A stretch of DNA of 64,000 nt from positions 3,863,001 through 3,927,000 of the forward strand of contig NZ_CP058649.1 in the NCBI RefSeq assembly GCF_018141445.1. Direction: 5' to 3'. Position 1 is the first letter of the stretch, and every line of letters starts with the position of its first letter. Below, in pieces: positions 46,567-55,833 of this stretch. A program made the position numbers and the translations under genes. Below the pieces are notes generated by a model. That model saw only the letters and a list, made by a program, of their open reading frames with translations, was not told the DNA's origin and ran no database searches. This stretch comes from Vallitalea pronyensis. GTDB lineage: Bacteria; Bacillota; Clostridia; Lachnospirales; Vallitaleaceae.

Positions 46567-47622
46567 CTATCTGGTACATTTTAGGGTGTTTTCCCAGAAA
46601 TAAGGATGAAAATTTTTCAGAAAATCCCATTGCCTTTTCATCCGTACTAACTCGTCAGCCATGTTCATTCGGTATTTTTCTTCAATATCTTTACAGTCCA
46701 TTAATTCAGAGGATTTCTGATGGCTACAGGCATCTGCTATACTTAGCCCACTCATCAGTGCGATGGAAATACCTTCTCCAAAAGGATTTAATAATCCTGC
46801 TGCTTCCCCAGCAAAAAAAACCCTTTTGTTTCGTAAAACCACGGGCAAATCAGGTATCACTAATGGAAGACACCAAGCTTCACTTTTAATTTCTTTTTCT
46901 ATGTGAAGAGATATGTCTTTTTTTAAGAAATTCACAAATTGCTCATGGAAATCAACAGCTTTTGTTAGGGTTTTAGCGATAGTACCTATAACAATAAGAT
47001 TATCTTTCGTATTAATCCATGCATCATATTCCGAGAAATCTTTTGAAATATAGGCGTAGAATTTTGACTGATCTATGGAAGCCCTTCCTTGGTAGAAGTT
47101 CTGATAGGTAACCACCTTGTCTTGTTGAGGTGTTTGGGTTAGCATCCTTGATGTACCATTCACACCATCACAGGCAATAACTATTTTAGTGTTTATATGA
47201 TGCGTTTGTTTCCCTTTGATTGTTACTGACACATCTGTTCGATTATCTTGAATCTTGATTACCCTTGCATTATCGATTAAGTCAGCTCCTGCTTGAATGG
47301 CATGCTGGGTTAGCCAATAGTCAAAGTAATCTCTTCGAACATTCATCCCTTCATCTATATAATCTTGCCCCTTCATGGATGCATCAACTATGGTGATACC
47401 ATTGGTTGTCCAAGGTGTGGTCTTTACATTACCCGGAATAGGACCAAAATACGTTTCAAGGATATCCACAGATTTTTTTATTAACACACCAGAACATGAT
47501 TTGTTTCTTGGTAATGGATAGGCTTCTACAATAAGTACTTTAAAATGTTTCGCAAGATTATAGGCTGCCATTGTACCAGCAGGGCCGGCACCAATAACAA
47601 TGATATCGTATGATTTATTCAC
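46567..47622 (-). CDS. Geranylgeranyl-reductase-family FAD-dependent oxidoreductase
   Basis: A 351-residue flavoprotein with the FAD-binding GAGPAGTMAAYNLAK near the start, the SCSGVLIKKS motif of the geranylgeranyl reductase group, ACDGVNGTSRM and AGEAAGLLNPFGEGISIALMSG. Relatives reduce isoprenoid chains or act as electron-transfer dehydrogenases. The start is taken as the second of two nearby GTG codons (47622), because GGAGA lies six bases ahead of it; the first GTG (47628) abuts that site. It follows a histidine phosphatase gene by 43 bp, probably in one operon. The substrate is not readable. Confidence 0.88.
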   Translation of the reverse strand: MNKSYDIIVIGAGPAGTMAAYNLAKHFKVLIVEAYPLPRNKSCSGVLIKKSVDILETYFGPIPGNVKTTPWTTNGITIVDASMKGQDYIDEGMNVRRDYFDYWLTQHAIQAGADLIDNARVIKIQDNRTDVSVTIKGKQTHHINTKIVIACDGVNGTSRMLTQTPQQDKVVTYQNFYQGRASIDQSKFYAYISKDFSEYDAWINTKDNLIVIGTIAKTLTKAVDFHEQFVNFLKKDISLHIEKEIKSEAWCLPLVIPDLPVVLRNKRVFFAGEAAGLLNPFGEGISIALMSGLSIADACSHQKSSELMDCKDIEEKYRMNMADELVRMKRQWDFLKNFHPYFWENTLKCTR

Positions 47623-47665
47623 GTGCACTCTCCTATCTGTTTACTTGCTTATATCACTGAGTCTA

Positions 47666-48295
47666 TTAAACATCCAAAGCATAATGGTCTGTTATGGCAT
47701 AGTGTATAATGTTATGGTTATCACCCTGCACCTCCACTTCATTTAAACAAGTGGATAACATATGGGGTTCATGAAATAACTTTTCAAGAGGACGTTTTTC
47801 AAAGTAACTCATCATAACATTTAAAACGATACCATGTGCTACGATAAGAATATTTTTTCCTTCGTTTGCTTGAATAATCTTCAATAAGGCTCCTAGAACA
47901 CGTTCTTTTAGGCTATTAAAGGATTCTCCTGGATGCTCTTTTAATAAGTGAGGTGTCTGCCAAAACGTGTCATACATGTCTTCATATTTCCTACCGATCT
48001 CATCAAAAGTTAGTCCTTCCCATATACCCATGTTCATTTCTTGCAACTGCTCCATTGGAACAATGTCTATAGAGCGTTTACCTGTAATGAGCTTCGTTGT
48101 ATCCACGGCTCTGCCACTGGTACTGGTATATATAATATCTATCGGTGTATCAGCGAGGTATTTACCCAGTTTTTTAGCTTGCATGATGCCTTTCTTTGTT
48201 AACTTAGAATCTCTACTGCCTTGGACACGTCTTTCCAGGTTCCATTCTGTTTCACCATGTCGTGTAATAAATAGTCGTGTAACTTCTGTATTCAT
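47666..48295 (-). CDS. Histidine phosphatase family protein (phosphoglycerate-mutase-like)
   Basis: A 209-residue protein with the phospho-His motif TRHGETEWN at the start, the second Arg region in YTSTSGRAVDTT, the Glu in MNMGIWEGLTFDEI and the second His in IVAHGIVLN. This is the small-molecule or cofactor phosphatase type (CobC/GpmB-like), not a true mutase by length alone. The start at 48295 follows TAGGAGA; a frame eight codons longer has no such site. It is upstream of the flavoprotein gene. Substrate unknown. Confidence 0.9.
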   Translation of the reverse strand: MNTEVTRLFITRHGETEWNLERRVQGSRDSKLTKKGIMQAKKLGKYLADTPIDIIYTSTSGRAVDTTKLITGKRSIDIVPMEQLQEMNMGIWEGLTFDEIGRKYEDMYDTFWQTPHLLKEHPGESFNSLKERVLGALLKIIQANEGKNILIVAHGIVLNVMMSYFEKRPLEKLFHEPHMLSTCLNEVEVQGDNHNIIHYAITDHYALDV

Positions 48296-48407
48296 TATGA
48301 TTCTCCTACCTTTTATCATCTCATTTACTGGGACTAATCTTATACGATTATATCACTTATGATTAATGGGTACAATTTATATCATTATCTTTTAGATAAA
48401 CATAAAT

Positions 48408-48448
48408 AAGACTAAGTTTTGAACGTCTGTGTATCCTAACTTAGTCTT
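48408..48448 (-). terminator. Terminator after the diguanylate cyclase gene
   Basis: AAGACTAAGTT pairs perfectly with AACTTAGTCTT around an 18-20 nt loop. A T-run follows on the plus strand and a weaker T-rich tail (TTATTTATG) on the minus strand. It lies between the minus-strand cyclase gene (28 bp after its stop codon) and the phosphatase start. Confidence 0.6.
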
Positions 48449-48475
48449 TTTGCTCATGATATGTCTAAATTGCTT

Positions 48476-49567
48476 TTAAGCAATGATTTTGTTTCTTCCA
48501 TTCTCTTTAGCTTTATACATTTTTTCATCTATGCAGCGTATGTACTCAAGAATACTATCGCCAGTATACTCGTCTACTCCACCACTTATAGTCAATGACA
48601 TGGTTACTTCATCGATGACAATCTTGGCAACATTTTCTCGGCAACGTTCTGCAATATGACAAGCATCATGCAACTTGGTTTTTGGGAAGATAACCATGAA
48701 TTCTTCCCCACCATAACGACCAAGAATGTCTTCCGATCGTATATTATTTTGGAGGCATTTTGCAATAGCTTTTAGCACTTCATCACCTTCTACATGACCA
48801 AAGGTATCATTAATATGCTTAAAATGATCAACATCAAATAAAATAGTACAAAAAGGCGTATTATCTCGATCAAATATCAATTTCTTATCTTCCAGCTCTT
48901 TCATTAAGAAACGATGATTGTATAAACCTGTCATGGAATCTGTAATGGATAGAATTTCATATTGTTTTTTCTTAACCATCTCACGTAATAAACCATTGGT
49001 CTTATTGGTTAAAATAAATAGAATCGCAAAAGATAAAATGACTAAAATGGCATAGGTAATGTAACTGATAATAAAATCATTGAACAAGCCCCCTATACGC
49101 TCTGAAATAAGGTTATTTTGTAACCGCAAATAAGATCGATAATAGCTTGTAAAACCCAACACAATCACATTCATAATCACAGTAATGACATTGAATCGAT
49201 TGGAAAAATACATACTGCTAATCAGCAATGGGAATATCCACAATATTAATACCATGTAATCATACTCCAGATAAATAAGGGGTAAGGTCATGATCACAAG
49301 AACGATGAGAATATATTTAAACCATTTTTTTTCATGGGCTTGTACCAACGTCAATAACCTTGGCATAATCAATAAAATAAAAGCAGTTACAATGTCTCCA
49401 ATGGCATCTGTCATATAATATATAAATACACCAACAACCTGTAATATAATAATCAATGGAATAACAATAATGGCAAGATGAAACAGTACTTTGGATATGT
49501 AAAGGTTGACTTTCACTTCATTATCAAACAAGAGTTCGTCTTCTTTATGAAGCAGATGACTTTGCAT
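48476..49567 (-). CDS. Membrane diguanylate cyclase (GGDEF domain)
   Basis: A 363-residue protein with about six membrane segments (about 30-200; first LAIIVIPLIIILQVVGVFI) followed by a GGDEF domain (about 205-360). The active-site signature is GGEEF in RYGGEEFMVIFP, with LYNHRFLMKEL and DVDHFKHINDTFGHVEGDEV ahead. It should make cyclic di-GMP in response to a membrane signal. The RxxD inhibitory site is replaced: the residues before GGEEF read IRSEDILGR. The start at 49567 follows TTGGAGGAGTCAAC; seven extra codons upstream are unlikely. It is flanked by unrelated genes and appears monocistronic. Confidence 0.93.
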   Translation of the reverse strand: MQSHLLHKEDELLFDNEVKVNLYISKVLFHLAIIVIPLIIILQVVGVFIYYMTDAIGDIVTAFILLIMPRLLTLVQAHEKKWFKYILIVLVIMTLPLIYLEYDYMVLILWIFPLLISSMYFSNRFNVITVIMNVIVLGFTSYYRSYLRLQNNLISERIGGLFNDFIISYITYAILVILSFAILFILTNKTNGLLREMVKKKQYEILSITDSMTGLYNHRFLMKELEDKKLIFDRDNTPFCTILFDVDHFKHINDTFGHVEGDEVLKAIAKCLQNNIRSEDILGRYGGEEFMVIFPKTKLHDACHIAERCRENVAKIVIDEVTMSLTISGGVDEYTGDSILEYIRCIDEKMYKAKENGRNKIIA

Positions 49568-49804
49568 GTTGACTCCTCCAATACTCAATACATGTATCTT
49601 TTTTTGGTGAATACATATTCTATAATACTCTTAATATTATCATAATAATGGATTTTCATAAAGAGATTTTTTGTACTTATTTTTGAACAATTCACTTATT
49701 CAAAACAAATTATAAATGGTTAGCAGTTATAAGTCTTGTTTATTCTCTCAAATTGTAGTATACTACATCCAGTTATTACGAATATTCCATATAGAGGTGA
49801 GAAC

Positions 49805-50086
49805 ATGTACGTTAAATCAGATTTAGTAACATTGCGTATTTTCAATGCTTACTCCCTTAAAGATAAACGCAGTGTACTCAAGAGTATCATCCATAAAGTA
49901 CACAATAAATATAACGTGAGTATTGCAGAAGTAGACCATCATGACCTCCACAACCAAGCTGATTTGGGTATAGCCATTGTAGGTAATCAAATGGGTATCT
50001 GTGATAAAATTTTTCAGGATATTATTGCATTTATTGAGTATAACTATCCTGCAGAGATTTTAGAAATTACTCCCTATGCCCATTAA
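49805..50086 (+). CDS. DUF503 protein (YlxP-like)
   Basis: A 93-residue protein matching DUF503: YSLKDKRSVLKSIIHKVHNKYNVSIAEVD followed by QADLGIAIVGN. Homologues (YlxP) usually lie in the nusA-infB-rbfA operon and are small, possibly RNA-associated, proteins of unsure role. Here the gene is alone on the plus strand, so it may be a second copy. GAGGTGAG precedes the ATG at 49805; an upstream ATG 23 codons earlier would give a tail unlike the family. It converges with a methyltransferase gene, the stop codons lying 9 bp apart. Confidence 0.85.
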   Translation: MYVKSDLVTLRIFNAYSLKDKRSVLKSIIHKVHNKYNVSIAEVDHHDLHNQADLGIAIVGNQMGICDKIFQDIIAFIEYNYPAEILEITPYAH

Positions 50087-50095
50087 TGCTTTATA

Positions 50096-50713
50096 TTATT
50101 TTTTTTCAAGGATATAGTCGACAAAACCTCTTGTAACCCTTGTCCCATCTCGCATAAAGCCGTTGCGTATACGATTTTCCTTATAGATGACTTCAAATCC
50201 TTCAAAATAGAGCTTCTCAGGCTCTTCAATGTCAAAATAACTATGAAGCACTTTTTCGCCATACTCTTCTTGCAAGTATTCCCCTTCACCCACTTTTTCA
50301 CCATGAGTAGCATGGGCATCATTTATTGTGGGAAAATTAAGAAAGGCCAATCCACCTACAGATAATACACGATGAATTTCTTTTATGGCTTCACCAATCT
50401 CTTTTTTTGACATATGAAAAATAGAGTTGTAGGAATAGATGTAAGGCATGGCATCGTTATCAAAGGGTAATTGTGTCATATCACCCTTCATGATGTTTAG
50501 CGATATGCCCTGTTTTTTTTCAAACTCTTTTGCTCGCTGAATTTGCTCATCACTGATATCAATACCATAAGTTTCATAACCCTGATCGTTGAAGATGGCT
50601 AAAGGCGGCAGATTTCCTCCTGCTCCTAAGTCCAATATCTTTTTTTCCAGTCCTTTCCCATTGGTATACAACAAAAATGTGTAAAGCTGTGTTTGTCTAA
50701 ATACTGGCTTCAT
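50096..50713 (-). CDS. Class I SAM-dependent methyltransferase
   Basis: A 205-residue methyltransferase of the Methyltransf_11/25 type. Motif I is LDLGAGGNLPPLAIF, the acidic motif II is YGIDISDEQIQRAKE, and GDMTQLPFDND and EIHRVLSVGGLAFLNFP follow. The target is unknown. AAGGAGGG precedes the start. No operon partner is obvious: the neighbours are a plus-strand DUF503 gene and a small unknown gene with its own terminator. Confidence 0.9.
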   Translation of the reverse strand: MKPVFRQTQLYTFLLYTNGKGLEKKILDLGAGGNLPPLAIFNDQGYETYGIDISDEQIQRAKEFEKKQGISLNIMKGDMTQLPFDNDAMPYIYSYNSIFHMSKKEIGEAIKEIHRVLSVGGLAFLNFPTINDAHATHGEKVGEGEYLQEEYGEKVLHSYFDIEEPEKLYFEGFEVIYKENRIRNGFMRDGTRVTRGFVDYILEKK

Positions 50714-50759
50714 TTTATGTAACCCTCCTTAAAAAAATTATATCTTATATGGGACAAAA

Positions 50760-50786
50760 CAAAGATGCCGTTAAAACAGCACCTTT
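50760..50786 (-). terminator. Terminator after the 48-residue small gene
   Basis: On the minus strand AAAGGTGCTGTT pairs with AACGGCATCTTT, using two G-U pairs (mismatches on the plus strand, which shows the minus strand is the meant one), followed by GTTTTGT. It lies 10 bp after the small gene's stop codon and just before the methyltransferase start. Confidence 0.7.
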
Positions 50787-50796
50787 ATGCTTATCA

Positions 50797-50943
50797 TTAA
50801 TCATCATGACTTCGTTTGTCCGCATTGGTATTGGTGGTATCTTCTGAACGCTTTAATTTTCCGTTGACACTTCGATTATTGTTGAAGCTTTTGGATAAAC
50901 CAGCATTGGTGCCACCTTTATCTTTTGATCTTTCTTTAGACAT
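50797..50943 (-). CDS. Small basic, Asn/Ser/Lys-rich hypothetical protein (48 residues)
   Basis: An open frame of 48 codons, MSKERSKDKGGTNAGLSKSF onward, ending NADKRSHDD. It has a strong AGAGGAGG six bases ahead of the ATG at 50943 and a terminator right after the stop, so it looks like a real small gene. The protein is hydrophilic, with no membrane segment or cysteine. The sequence resembles short spore-associated or nucleic-acid-binding peptides in composition, but I recognise no family. Confidence 0.7.
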   Translation of the reverse strand: MSKERSKDKGGTNAGLSKSFNNNRSVNGKLKRSEDTTNTNADKRSHDD

Positions 50944-51115
50944 ACAAGAACCTCCTCTAACCGTTATTCATGTTTATTAGCTGTATGCAATGATGTCATC
51001 ATCATTCAGCACATATCTATAGTTTGGTAAGATTCTTTGATTAATATGTATCCATTGGATAAATTGTCATCATATGTTTTTCAAATCGATCTATATATCG
51101 TATCCCGTTGCTTAA

Positions 51116-51679
51116 CTATTTTAATAAGTTCTCAATTTGTTTATCGGTCATAATCTTACTAAGATATCCATTAACCTTCTCTCGAGCTGTAATCTCGTCC
51201 ATATAGATTGACGATTGATCACTGCTTTCCCATTGTTCATAGGTACCAAAATAATAACTGCTCCAGCTATCGGTAATCTTTTTTCCCCCAGATAATACTG
51301 TAATTAAGAGTTTTTTCATCATGGTATCCAATGTTTTTCTTAATACTTTCCGATCCATATTTAATGCAACTTTAAGCAAGTCCATATCCACATTGGTGCA
51401 ACTGGATAAAAAATCATATACCCTTTTTTCATGCTCTGTCATCATCTTATGGTCATTTTTACATCCTCTTAAGGCATAGTATAATTCTTTCGATAAATAC
51501 GTTGTCTTTCCTTTGTATATTTTACTTACATACACTTGTCGATCTTCAATGAGACGAATCATGGTAAACCAATCGCCACCTGAATCCATTACATTATAAA
51601 ATTCCTTTGTACTATTTAATAGCAGTAGCCCATGGGCATTAATTAAGTCAATCATCTGATTATATTTGTCGCTATTCAT
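51116..51679 (-). CDS. Hypothetical protein, possibly winged-helix (AlkZ-related)
   Basis: A 187-residue soluble protein with helices and the stretch EKRVYDFLSSCTNVDMDLLKVALNMDRKVLRKTLDTMMKKLLI (about 85-130), which has a winged-helix feel. The N-terminal part reads INAHGLLLLNSTKEF then GGDWFTMIRLIEDRQVYVSKI. Some clostridial proteins of this length are annotated as AlkZ-related; I am not certain. The start at 51679 is preferred because GGGGGTG lies eight bases ahead, three codons later than the GTG further upstream. It has no operon partner. Confidence 0.6.
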   Translation of the reverse strand: MNSDKYNQMIDLINAHGLLLLNSTKEFYNVMDSGGDWFTMIRLIEDRQVYVSKIYKGKTTYLSKELYYALRGCKNDHKMMTEHEKRVYDFLSSCTNVDMDLLKVALNMDRKVLRKTLDTMMKKLLITVLSGGKKITDSWSSYYFGTYEQWESSDQSSIYMDEITAREKVNGYLSKIMTDKQIENLLK

Positions 51680-52059
51680 GCCATACACACCCCCAAAGTA
51701 TTTTATTTTTATGTACCATTAATTGTTATTCACCCTTCATCAAACCCTGTTAATTGCTATAACATATATGCGAATATCCCTTCATTTATGCATATTTTTA
51801 CAGATAAATTGCCATTCTTCCCGATTTACATACACTATAGGTTCTATCTTTTATCTTTATTTGAACTTCCTATAGGGTATCAGACAAAATTATCCACTTC
51901 TTATTGTATTAAAACATTAAAAAAGAGTCAAATTAAGTTACCATTACAAAAGCATGACAGTTATTTTGCATGAGCTGTATTCAAATTGTCAAATGGTGTA
52001 TAATTCCTTGCAAAAGTGCTAAAAGTAAACTTAATCCAAAAAAAAAGAGGTGCATCATT
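51680..52059. other. AT-rich intergenic region between divergent genes, no gene seen
   Basis: A 380-bp stretch between a minus-strand gene (start 51679) and the plus-strand DUF362 gene (start 52060). It is strongly AT-rich. TATAAT at about 51998-52003 is a possible -10 for the DUF362 gene, but I see no -35 at the right distance. A 61-codon plus-strand frame at 51788 has no ribosome binding site and is not called. Confidence 0.45.
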
Positions 52060-52965
52060 TTGAGACAAAGAAAAAGGATGTCTTCTGACATCTCTATCAC
52101 CCACAATAACGACGAACGACAAGCTATCATGGACGGACTTAACAATATCGCTACAAATCAATTGATTGGACCAAATGATGTTGTGGTCATAACGCCTAAC
52201 TGGGTTAACCTGAGCAAACCACATCCAGAATCTGCTGTGGTCGTTGGTCAAGACAGTTTACGTATGGTTATTCAATATGTTAAGGGTCTAAAACCAAAAA
52301 GAATCGTCATTGCCACAGGCTCTGGTGGCCAGCCTACACCACAAGTGATGACAGGCGTTGGTTATGATCAAGTGATTCAAAGTGAAGGTGTGGAATTTGT
52401 TGACTTGAATGAAGGTCCATTTATTACGGTACCCTTACAAAACAAGAGACCTTTTACAACTAAAATCAATAAGCTTCTTGAAGAAACCACCGTTTTAATA
52501 TCCTTTACCCAGTTAAAACACCATGAATCCGCTACCATGTCAGCATGTATTAAAAACATCGCTTTAAGTTGGCCTCCTGCAAGTATACACGGTTTTCCAA
52601 AAAAAGCCCTGGGGATCCATGATCATCTGCATACGTTTATCGCAGCAATGGCTGACGTCGTCCCCATTGATATTGCTATACTCAGCTGCAACCCTGTGAT
52701 GATTGGTACGGGACCTACTAAGGGTCTTTCTCGCCACACCGGTCTAGTCATCTGCGGTACAGACCCTATTTCAGTAGATACCATTGGAGCACGCTTATTA
52801 GGTTTCAAACCAGAAGCCATCCAATACCTTCATCTATGCGATCAACTGAAAATGGGTGTCACAGATATTAAACAGATGCATATCGTTGGACTTGATATTC
52901 CAACTGCAGAAGAACGATTCAGTCAAGCAGTATATGGCGAAATGTTGGCTGTTGATAAAAATTAA
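52060..52965 (+). CDS. DUF362 domain protein
   Basis: A 301-residue protein matching DUF362: ITPNWVNLSKPHPESAVVVG, IVIATGSGGQP, TTVLISFTQLKHHESATMSACIKNIALS and TDPISVDTIGARLLGFKP. Other members carry C-terminal ferredoxin motifs; this one has no iron-sulfur cysteine cluster and is the short form. Role unknown, though some relatives have been linked to nucleotide or cluster chemistry. The start is TTG at 52060, with AGAGGTG seven bases ahead; the ATG six codons later has no spacing for a ribosome binding site. Monocistronic, with terminator. Confidence 0.85.
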   Translation: MRQRKRMSSDISITHNNDERQAIMDGLNNIATNQLIGPNDVVVITPNWVNLSKPHPESAVVVGQDSLRMVIQYVKGLKPKRIVIATGSGGQPTPQVMTGVGYDQVIQSEGVEFVDLNEGPFITVPLQNKRPFTTKINKLLEETTVLISFTQLKHHESATMSACIKNIALSWPPASIHGFPKKALGIHDHLHTFIAAMADVVPIDIAILSCNPVMIGTGPTKGLSRHTGLVICGTDPISVDTIGARLLGFKPEAIQYLHLCDQLKMGVTDIKQMHIVGLDIPTAEERFSQAVYGEMLAVDKN

Positions 52966-52970
52966 GCAAA

Positions 52971-53002
52971 AAAACTAGTAGCTTGTGCAGCTACTAGTTT
53001 TG
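52971..53002 (+). terminator. Terminator after the DUF362 gene
   Basis: AAAACTAGTAGC pairs perfectly with GCTACTAGTTTT over a 7-nt loop, followed by TG. It lies 5 bp after the DUF362 stop codon. The T-run is formed by the stem arm itself. Confidence 0.85.
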
Positions 53003-53216
53003 TACTTATAAATGTTGATTAACCGACTACATCTAATACGTTATCCTGAAATAACACCTTTAAATGTACAATGGTCTCACACCTCACTTATAAGTCAGCA
53101 TGAAATTAAATAAATTAATTTCATAATATTATAGTGTCCATGTAAGTCATGTCCTATGCAAGTGAATAGTTAGCAATATTTAACACGATCTTCGATCTCT
53201 TATCTATTGGCATCTA

Positions 53217-54347
53217 TTACTCTATTACAGAAATTAAACGCATAATGGATTCAACAGTTTTAAACAAATTATCTTTTGAGTATTTTTTTGCTATATCAAA
53301 GGATTCTGGTCTTTGATTAATACTGAAGATTGCGTGTATACCTCTCTCATATAACGCCTCTGTTTCGTCACCAATTGACCCAACTACTGCAATAACCGGT
53401 TTATGATGTCTAACAGCCCTATCAGCTATGCCTATAGGTACTTTACCTCTTAGACTTTGCCCATCAATTTTGCCTTCACCCGTTATGATTAAATCAGCAT
53501 CCATGATAAGATGATCAAAATCTACAGTGTCCAAAAGAATATTAATACCTGATTTTAATTTTGCATTCACAAAAGCAACCAAACCAGCACCTAATCCTCC
53601 TGCTGCACCAGCACCTTTATATTGTTGTAAGTTGATACCTAAATCCCTATGAACAATACCAGCAAAATGTTTTAGGTTTTCATCTAAGATTTTCACCATT
53701 TTTTCATTTGCACCTTTTTGCGGTGCATAAATATATGCTGCTCCATTTTCACCATAAAGCGGGTTATCAACATCACAGGCTACAATAAATTCACAATCAG
53801 CTATCTTTTTATTGAGTGATTGTACATCAATTCTATCCAGCATTGCTAAACCCTCACCAGTAGGTACGATTTGTTCGTCATTTGCCATTAGAAATTTTAC
53901 ACCTAATGCAGTAGCCATACCAACACCGCCATCATTCGTAGCACTACCACCTATACCAATAATGATTTTTCTGCAGCCTTTTTCAATGGCATCGCATATT
54001 AATTCTCCAGTACCATAAGTCGTCGTTTCCAATGGGTTTTCTTTACCTTCTACTAAGAGTAATCCTGATGCCTGTGCCATCTCAATAACAGCTGAACCAT
54101 CCGATAATAGTGCATAGCTTGCCTCAACTTTATCAAAAAGCGGTCCCGTTACTGTTTTTACAACTTTTTTACCCCCAACAGCATTTAAAAATGCTTCTAA
54201 TGTCCCTTCTCCCCCATCTGCGATGGGAACCTCATAAGTATGTATTTCAGGCCTAATCTTTTTTATACCTTCTTTTATTATATGACATACCTCTATAGAA
54301 CTCAAAGTACCTTTGAAGGAATCTGATGCAATAACAATTTTTTTCAT
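53217..54347 (-). CDS. glxK: Glycerate kinase, GlxK/GarK type
   Basis: A 376-residue kinase of the type 1 glycerate kinase family. Motifs are MKKIVIASDSFKGTLSSIEV at the start, PIADGGEGTLEAF, GTGELICDAIEKGCRKIIIGIGGSATNDGGVGMATALG, the acidic ACDVDNPLYGENGA and a GAGAAGGLGAGL loop. It phosphorylates D-glycerate (usually to 2-phosphoglycerate), joining it to glycolysis. AAGGAGTGAGCATCT precedes the start. It follows the GntP permease by 62 bp and is the last gene of an operon with permease, CdaR regulator and a metallo-beta-lactamase-fold protein. D-glycerate uptake and phosphorylation is the likely joint role. Confidence 0.93.
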   Translation of the reverse strand: MKKIVIASDSFKGTLSSIEVCHIIKEGIKKIRPEIHTYEVPIADGGEGTLEAFLNAVGGKKVVKTVTGPLFDKVEASYALLSDGSAVIEMAQASGLLLVEGKENPLETTTYGTGELICDAIEKGCRKIIIGIGGSATNDGGVGMATALGVKFLMANDEQIVPTGEGLAMLDRIDVQSLNKKIADCEFIVACDVDNPLYGENGAAYIYAPQKGANEKMVKILDENLKHFAGIVHRDLGINLQQYKGAGAAGGLGAGLVAFVNAKLKSGINILLDTVDFDHLIMDADLIITGEGKIDGQSLRGKVPIGIADRAVRHHKPVIAVVGSIGDETEALYERGIHAIFSINQRPESFDIAKKYSKDNLFKTVESIMRLISVIE

Positions 54348-54409
54348 AGATGCTCACTCCTTACTAACATGGAATTTATCCAATATACTACTCTACACAC
54401 TTCAACTGG

Positions 54410-55753
54410 TTATATAAAGAATAAACCCAATAGCATGATGGTTATAATGGCGATAATACCTTGTACAAGTGTAACACCCGTTTGGCATTTGTAAGCCGTT
54501 GATGTATCCATATCACTGAATTGAGAGACAACCCAAAAATAGCTATCATTGGCATGAGACACAGTCATTGAACCAGCACCGATAGCGAGAACAACTAACA
54601 CTTTTGCCATTTCTCCAGTCATTCCCATTTCGGCCATGAGAGGTGCTACCATAGCTGATGTGATGATCATGGCAACTGTCGATGCACCCATTGCCGTTTT
54701 CAATAACATAGCAATGATGAATGGTAGTAATAATCCTATATTATATTTAAGCAATGAATCACTTAATGCATCTGCAAGGGGTAGTTCACGTAATATAGCA
54801 CCAAGGGCGCCTCCAGCACCTGTAATAGCAAGTATGGATGCAGAATTAACAATACCATTACCTATCCATTTAAAACTATTTTCCTTTTCTTTTTTAGGTA
54901 TTAGTGTCATGGCAAGAAAAATACCCAATATTAGTGCCGTAACCGGATTACCCATAAAATCAAAGAATGATTTGATAACCCCTTGTCCAAAAGGTGCGGA
55001 TGGAAAGTCAGCAATGGATTTAAATGCGATGAGTATAATGGGAAGTATAATTGGAGCAAATGACTTAAATGCGCTGGGTAATTGGCCATATTTTTCCATT
55101 AACTCTTCCACTGTTGTATCTGGATTAGGATCTATTTGATAGCGTGAGCCTACTTTTATTGCATAAAAATAACCAGCTATCATTACAGGAATGGACACCA
55201 ACAAGCCTACTAAAATAACCAGCCCTAAGTTAGCTCCTAATGTTCCAGCCATTGCAATAGGCCCTGGCGTAGGAGGTACAAGACAATGGGTTGCATATAA
55301 CCCTGAACTAAGAGCAGTAGCCATAACAGCTAAGGATACCTTTGATTTTTCCGCTAGTGCTCGATTAATAGGCGATAGTATGACAAAGCCAGAATCACAG
55401 AATACTGGAATACTTGCTACATAGCCAGTCAAACTCATTGTTAAGGCAGCTCTTTTTTTTCCAACAAGCCTTAATATGGTATTGGCCATTGTTAAAGCAG
55501 CCCCCGTTTTTTCAAGTATTGTACCAATAATTGTTCCAGCAATGATCACAATACCAATGTTACCCAATATGCCGCCAAAACCACTTTTTATCGTTGAAAT
55601 AATATCTTCAACAGGCATCTTTGTACATAATCCAATGAAATAGGATGCCAATAATAAAACGATGAAAGGGTGCATTTTAAACTTTGAAATCAAAAAAATT
55701 GTACCTACAATTGCTATTATAACAATAAGAAAAAGCCCTATGCCACTAGTCAT
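54410..55753 (-). CDS. GntP-family permease (gluconate/glycerate-type)
   Basis: A 447-residue transporter with about 12-14 membrane segments, starting MTSGIGLFLIVIIAIVG. Family motifs are visible: GFGGILGNIGIVIIAGTIIG, GYVASIPVFCDSGFVILSP, LPPTPGPIAMAGTLGANLG and SHANDSYFWVVSQFS near the end. GntP members are proton symporters of gluconate and related sugar acids; beside a glycerate kinase and CdaR the substrate is probably glycerate. The start at 55753 follows TTAGGAGGAGATTAT, so a 20-codon longer frame is rejected. It lies 80 bp after the CdaR gene. Confidence 0.93.
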   Translation of the reverse strand: MTSGIGLFLIVIIAIVGTIFLISKFKMHPFIVLLLASYFIGLCTKMPVEDIISTIKSGFGGILGNIGIVIIAGTIIGTILEKTGAALTMANTILRLVGKKRAALTMSLTGYVASIPVFCDSGFVILSPINRALAEKSKVSLAVMATALSSGLYATHCLVPPTPGPIAMAGTLGANLGLVILVGLLVSIPVMIAGYFYAIKVGSRYQIDPNPDTTVEELMEKYGQLPSAFKSFAPIILPIILIAFKSIADFPSAPFGQGVIKSFFDFMGNPVTALILGIFLAMTLIPKKEKENSFKWIGNGIVNSASILAITGAGGALGAILRELPLADALSDSLLKYNIGLLLPFIIAMLLKTAMGASTVAMIITSAMVAPLMAEMGMTGEMAKVLVVLAIGAGSMTVSHANDSYFWVVSQFSDMDTSTAYKCQTGVTLVQGIIAIITIMLLGLFFI

Positions 55754-55833
55754 ATAATCTCCTCCTAAATGTCTCCGATTAATTTTGATTAATAAGGCAA
55801 TACATGTCACCATTTTGGCTTATATGAGATGAA

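Noticed and set aside
51788..51973. A 61-codon plus-strand frame in the AT-rich gap
   Set aside because: No ribosome binding site, no codon-use support and no family resemblance.
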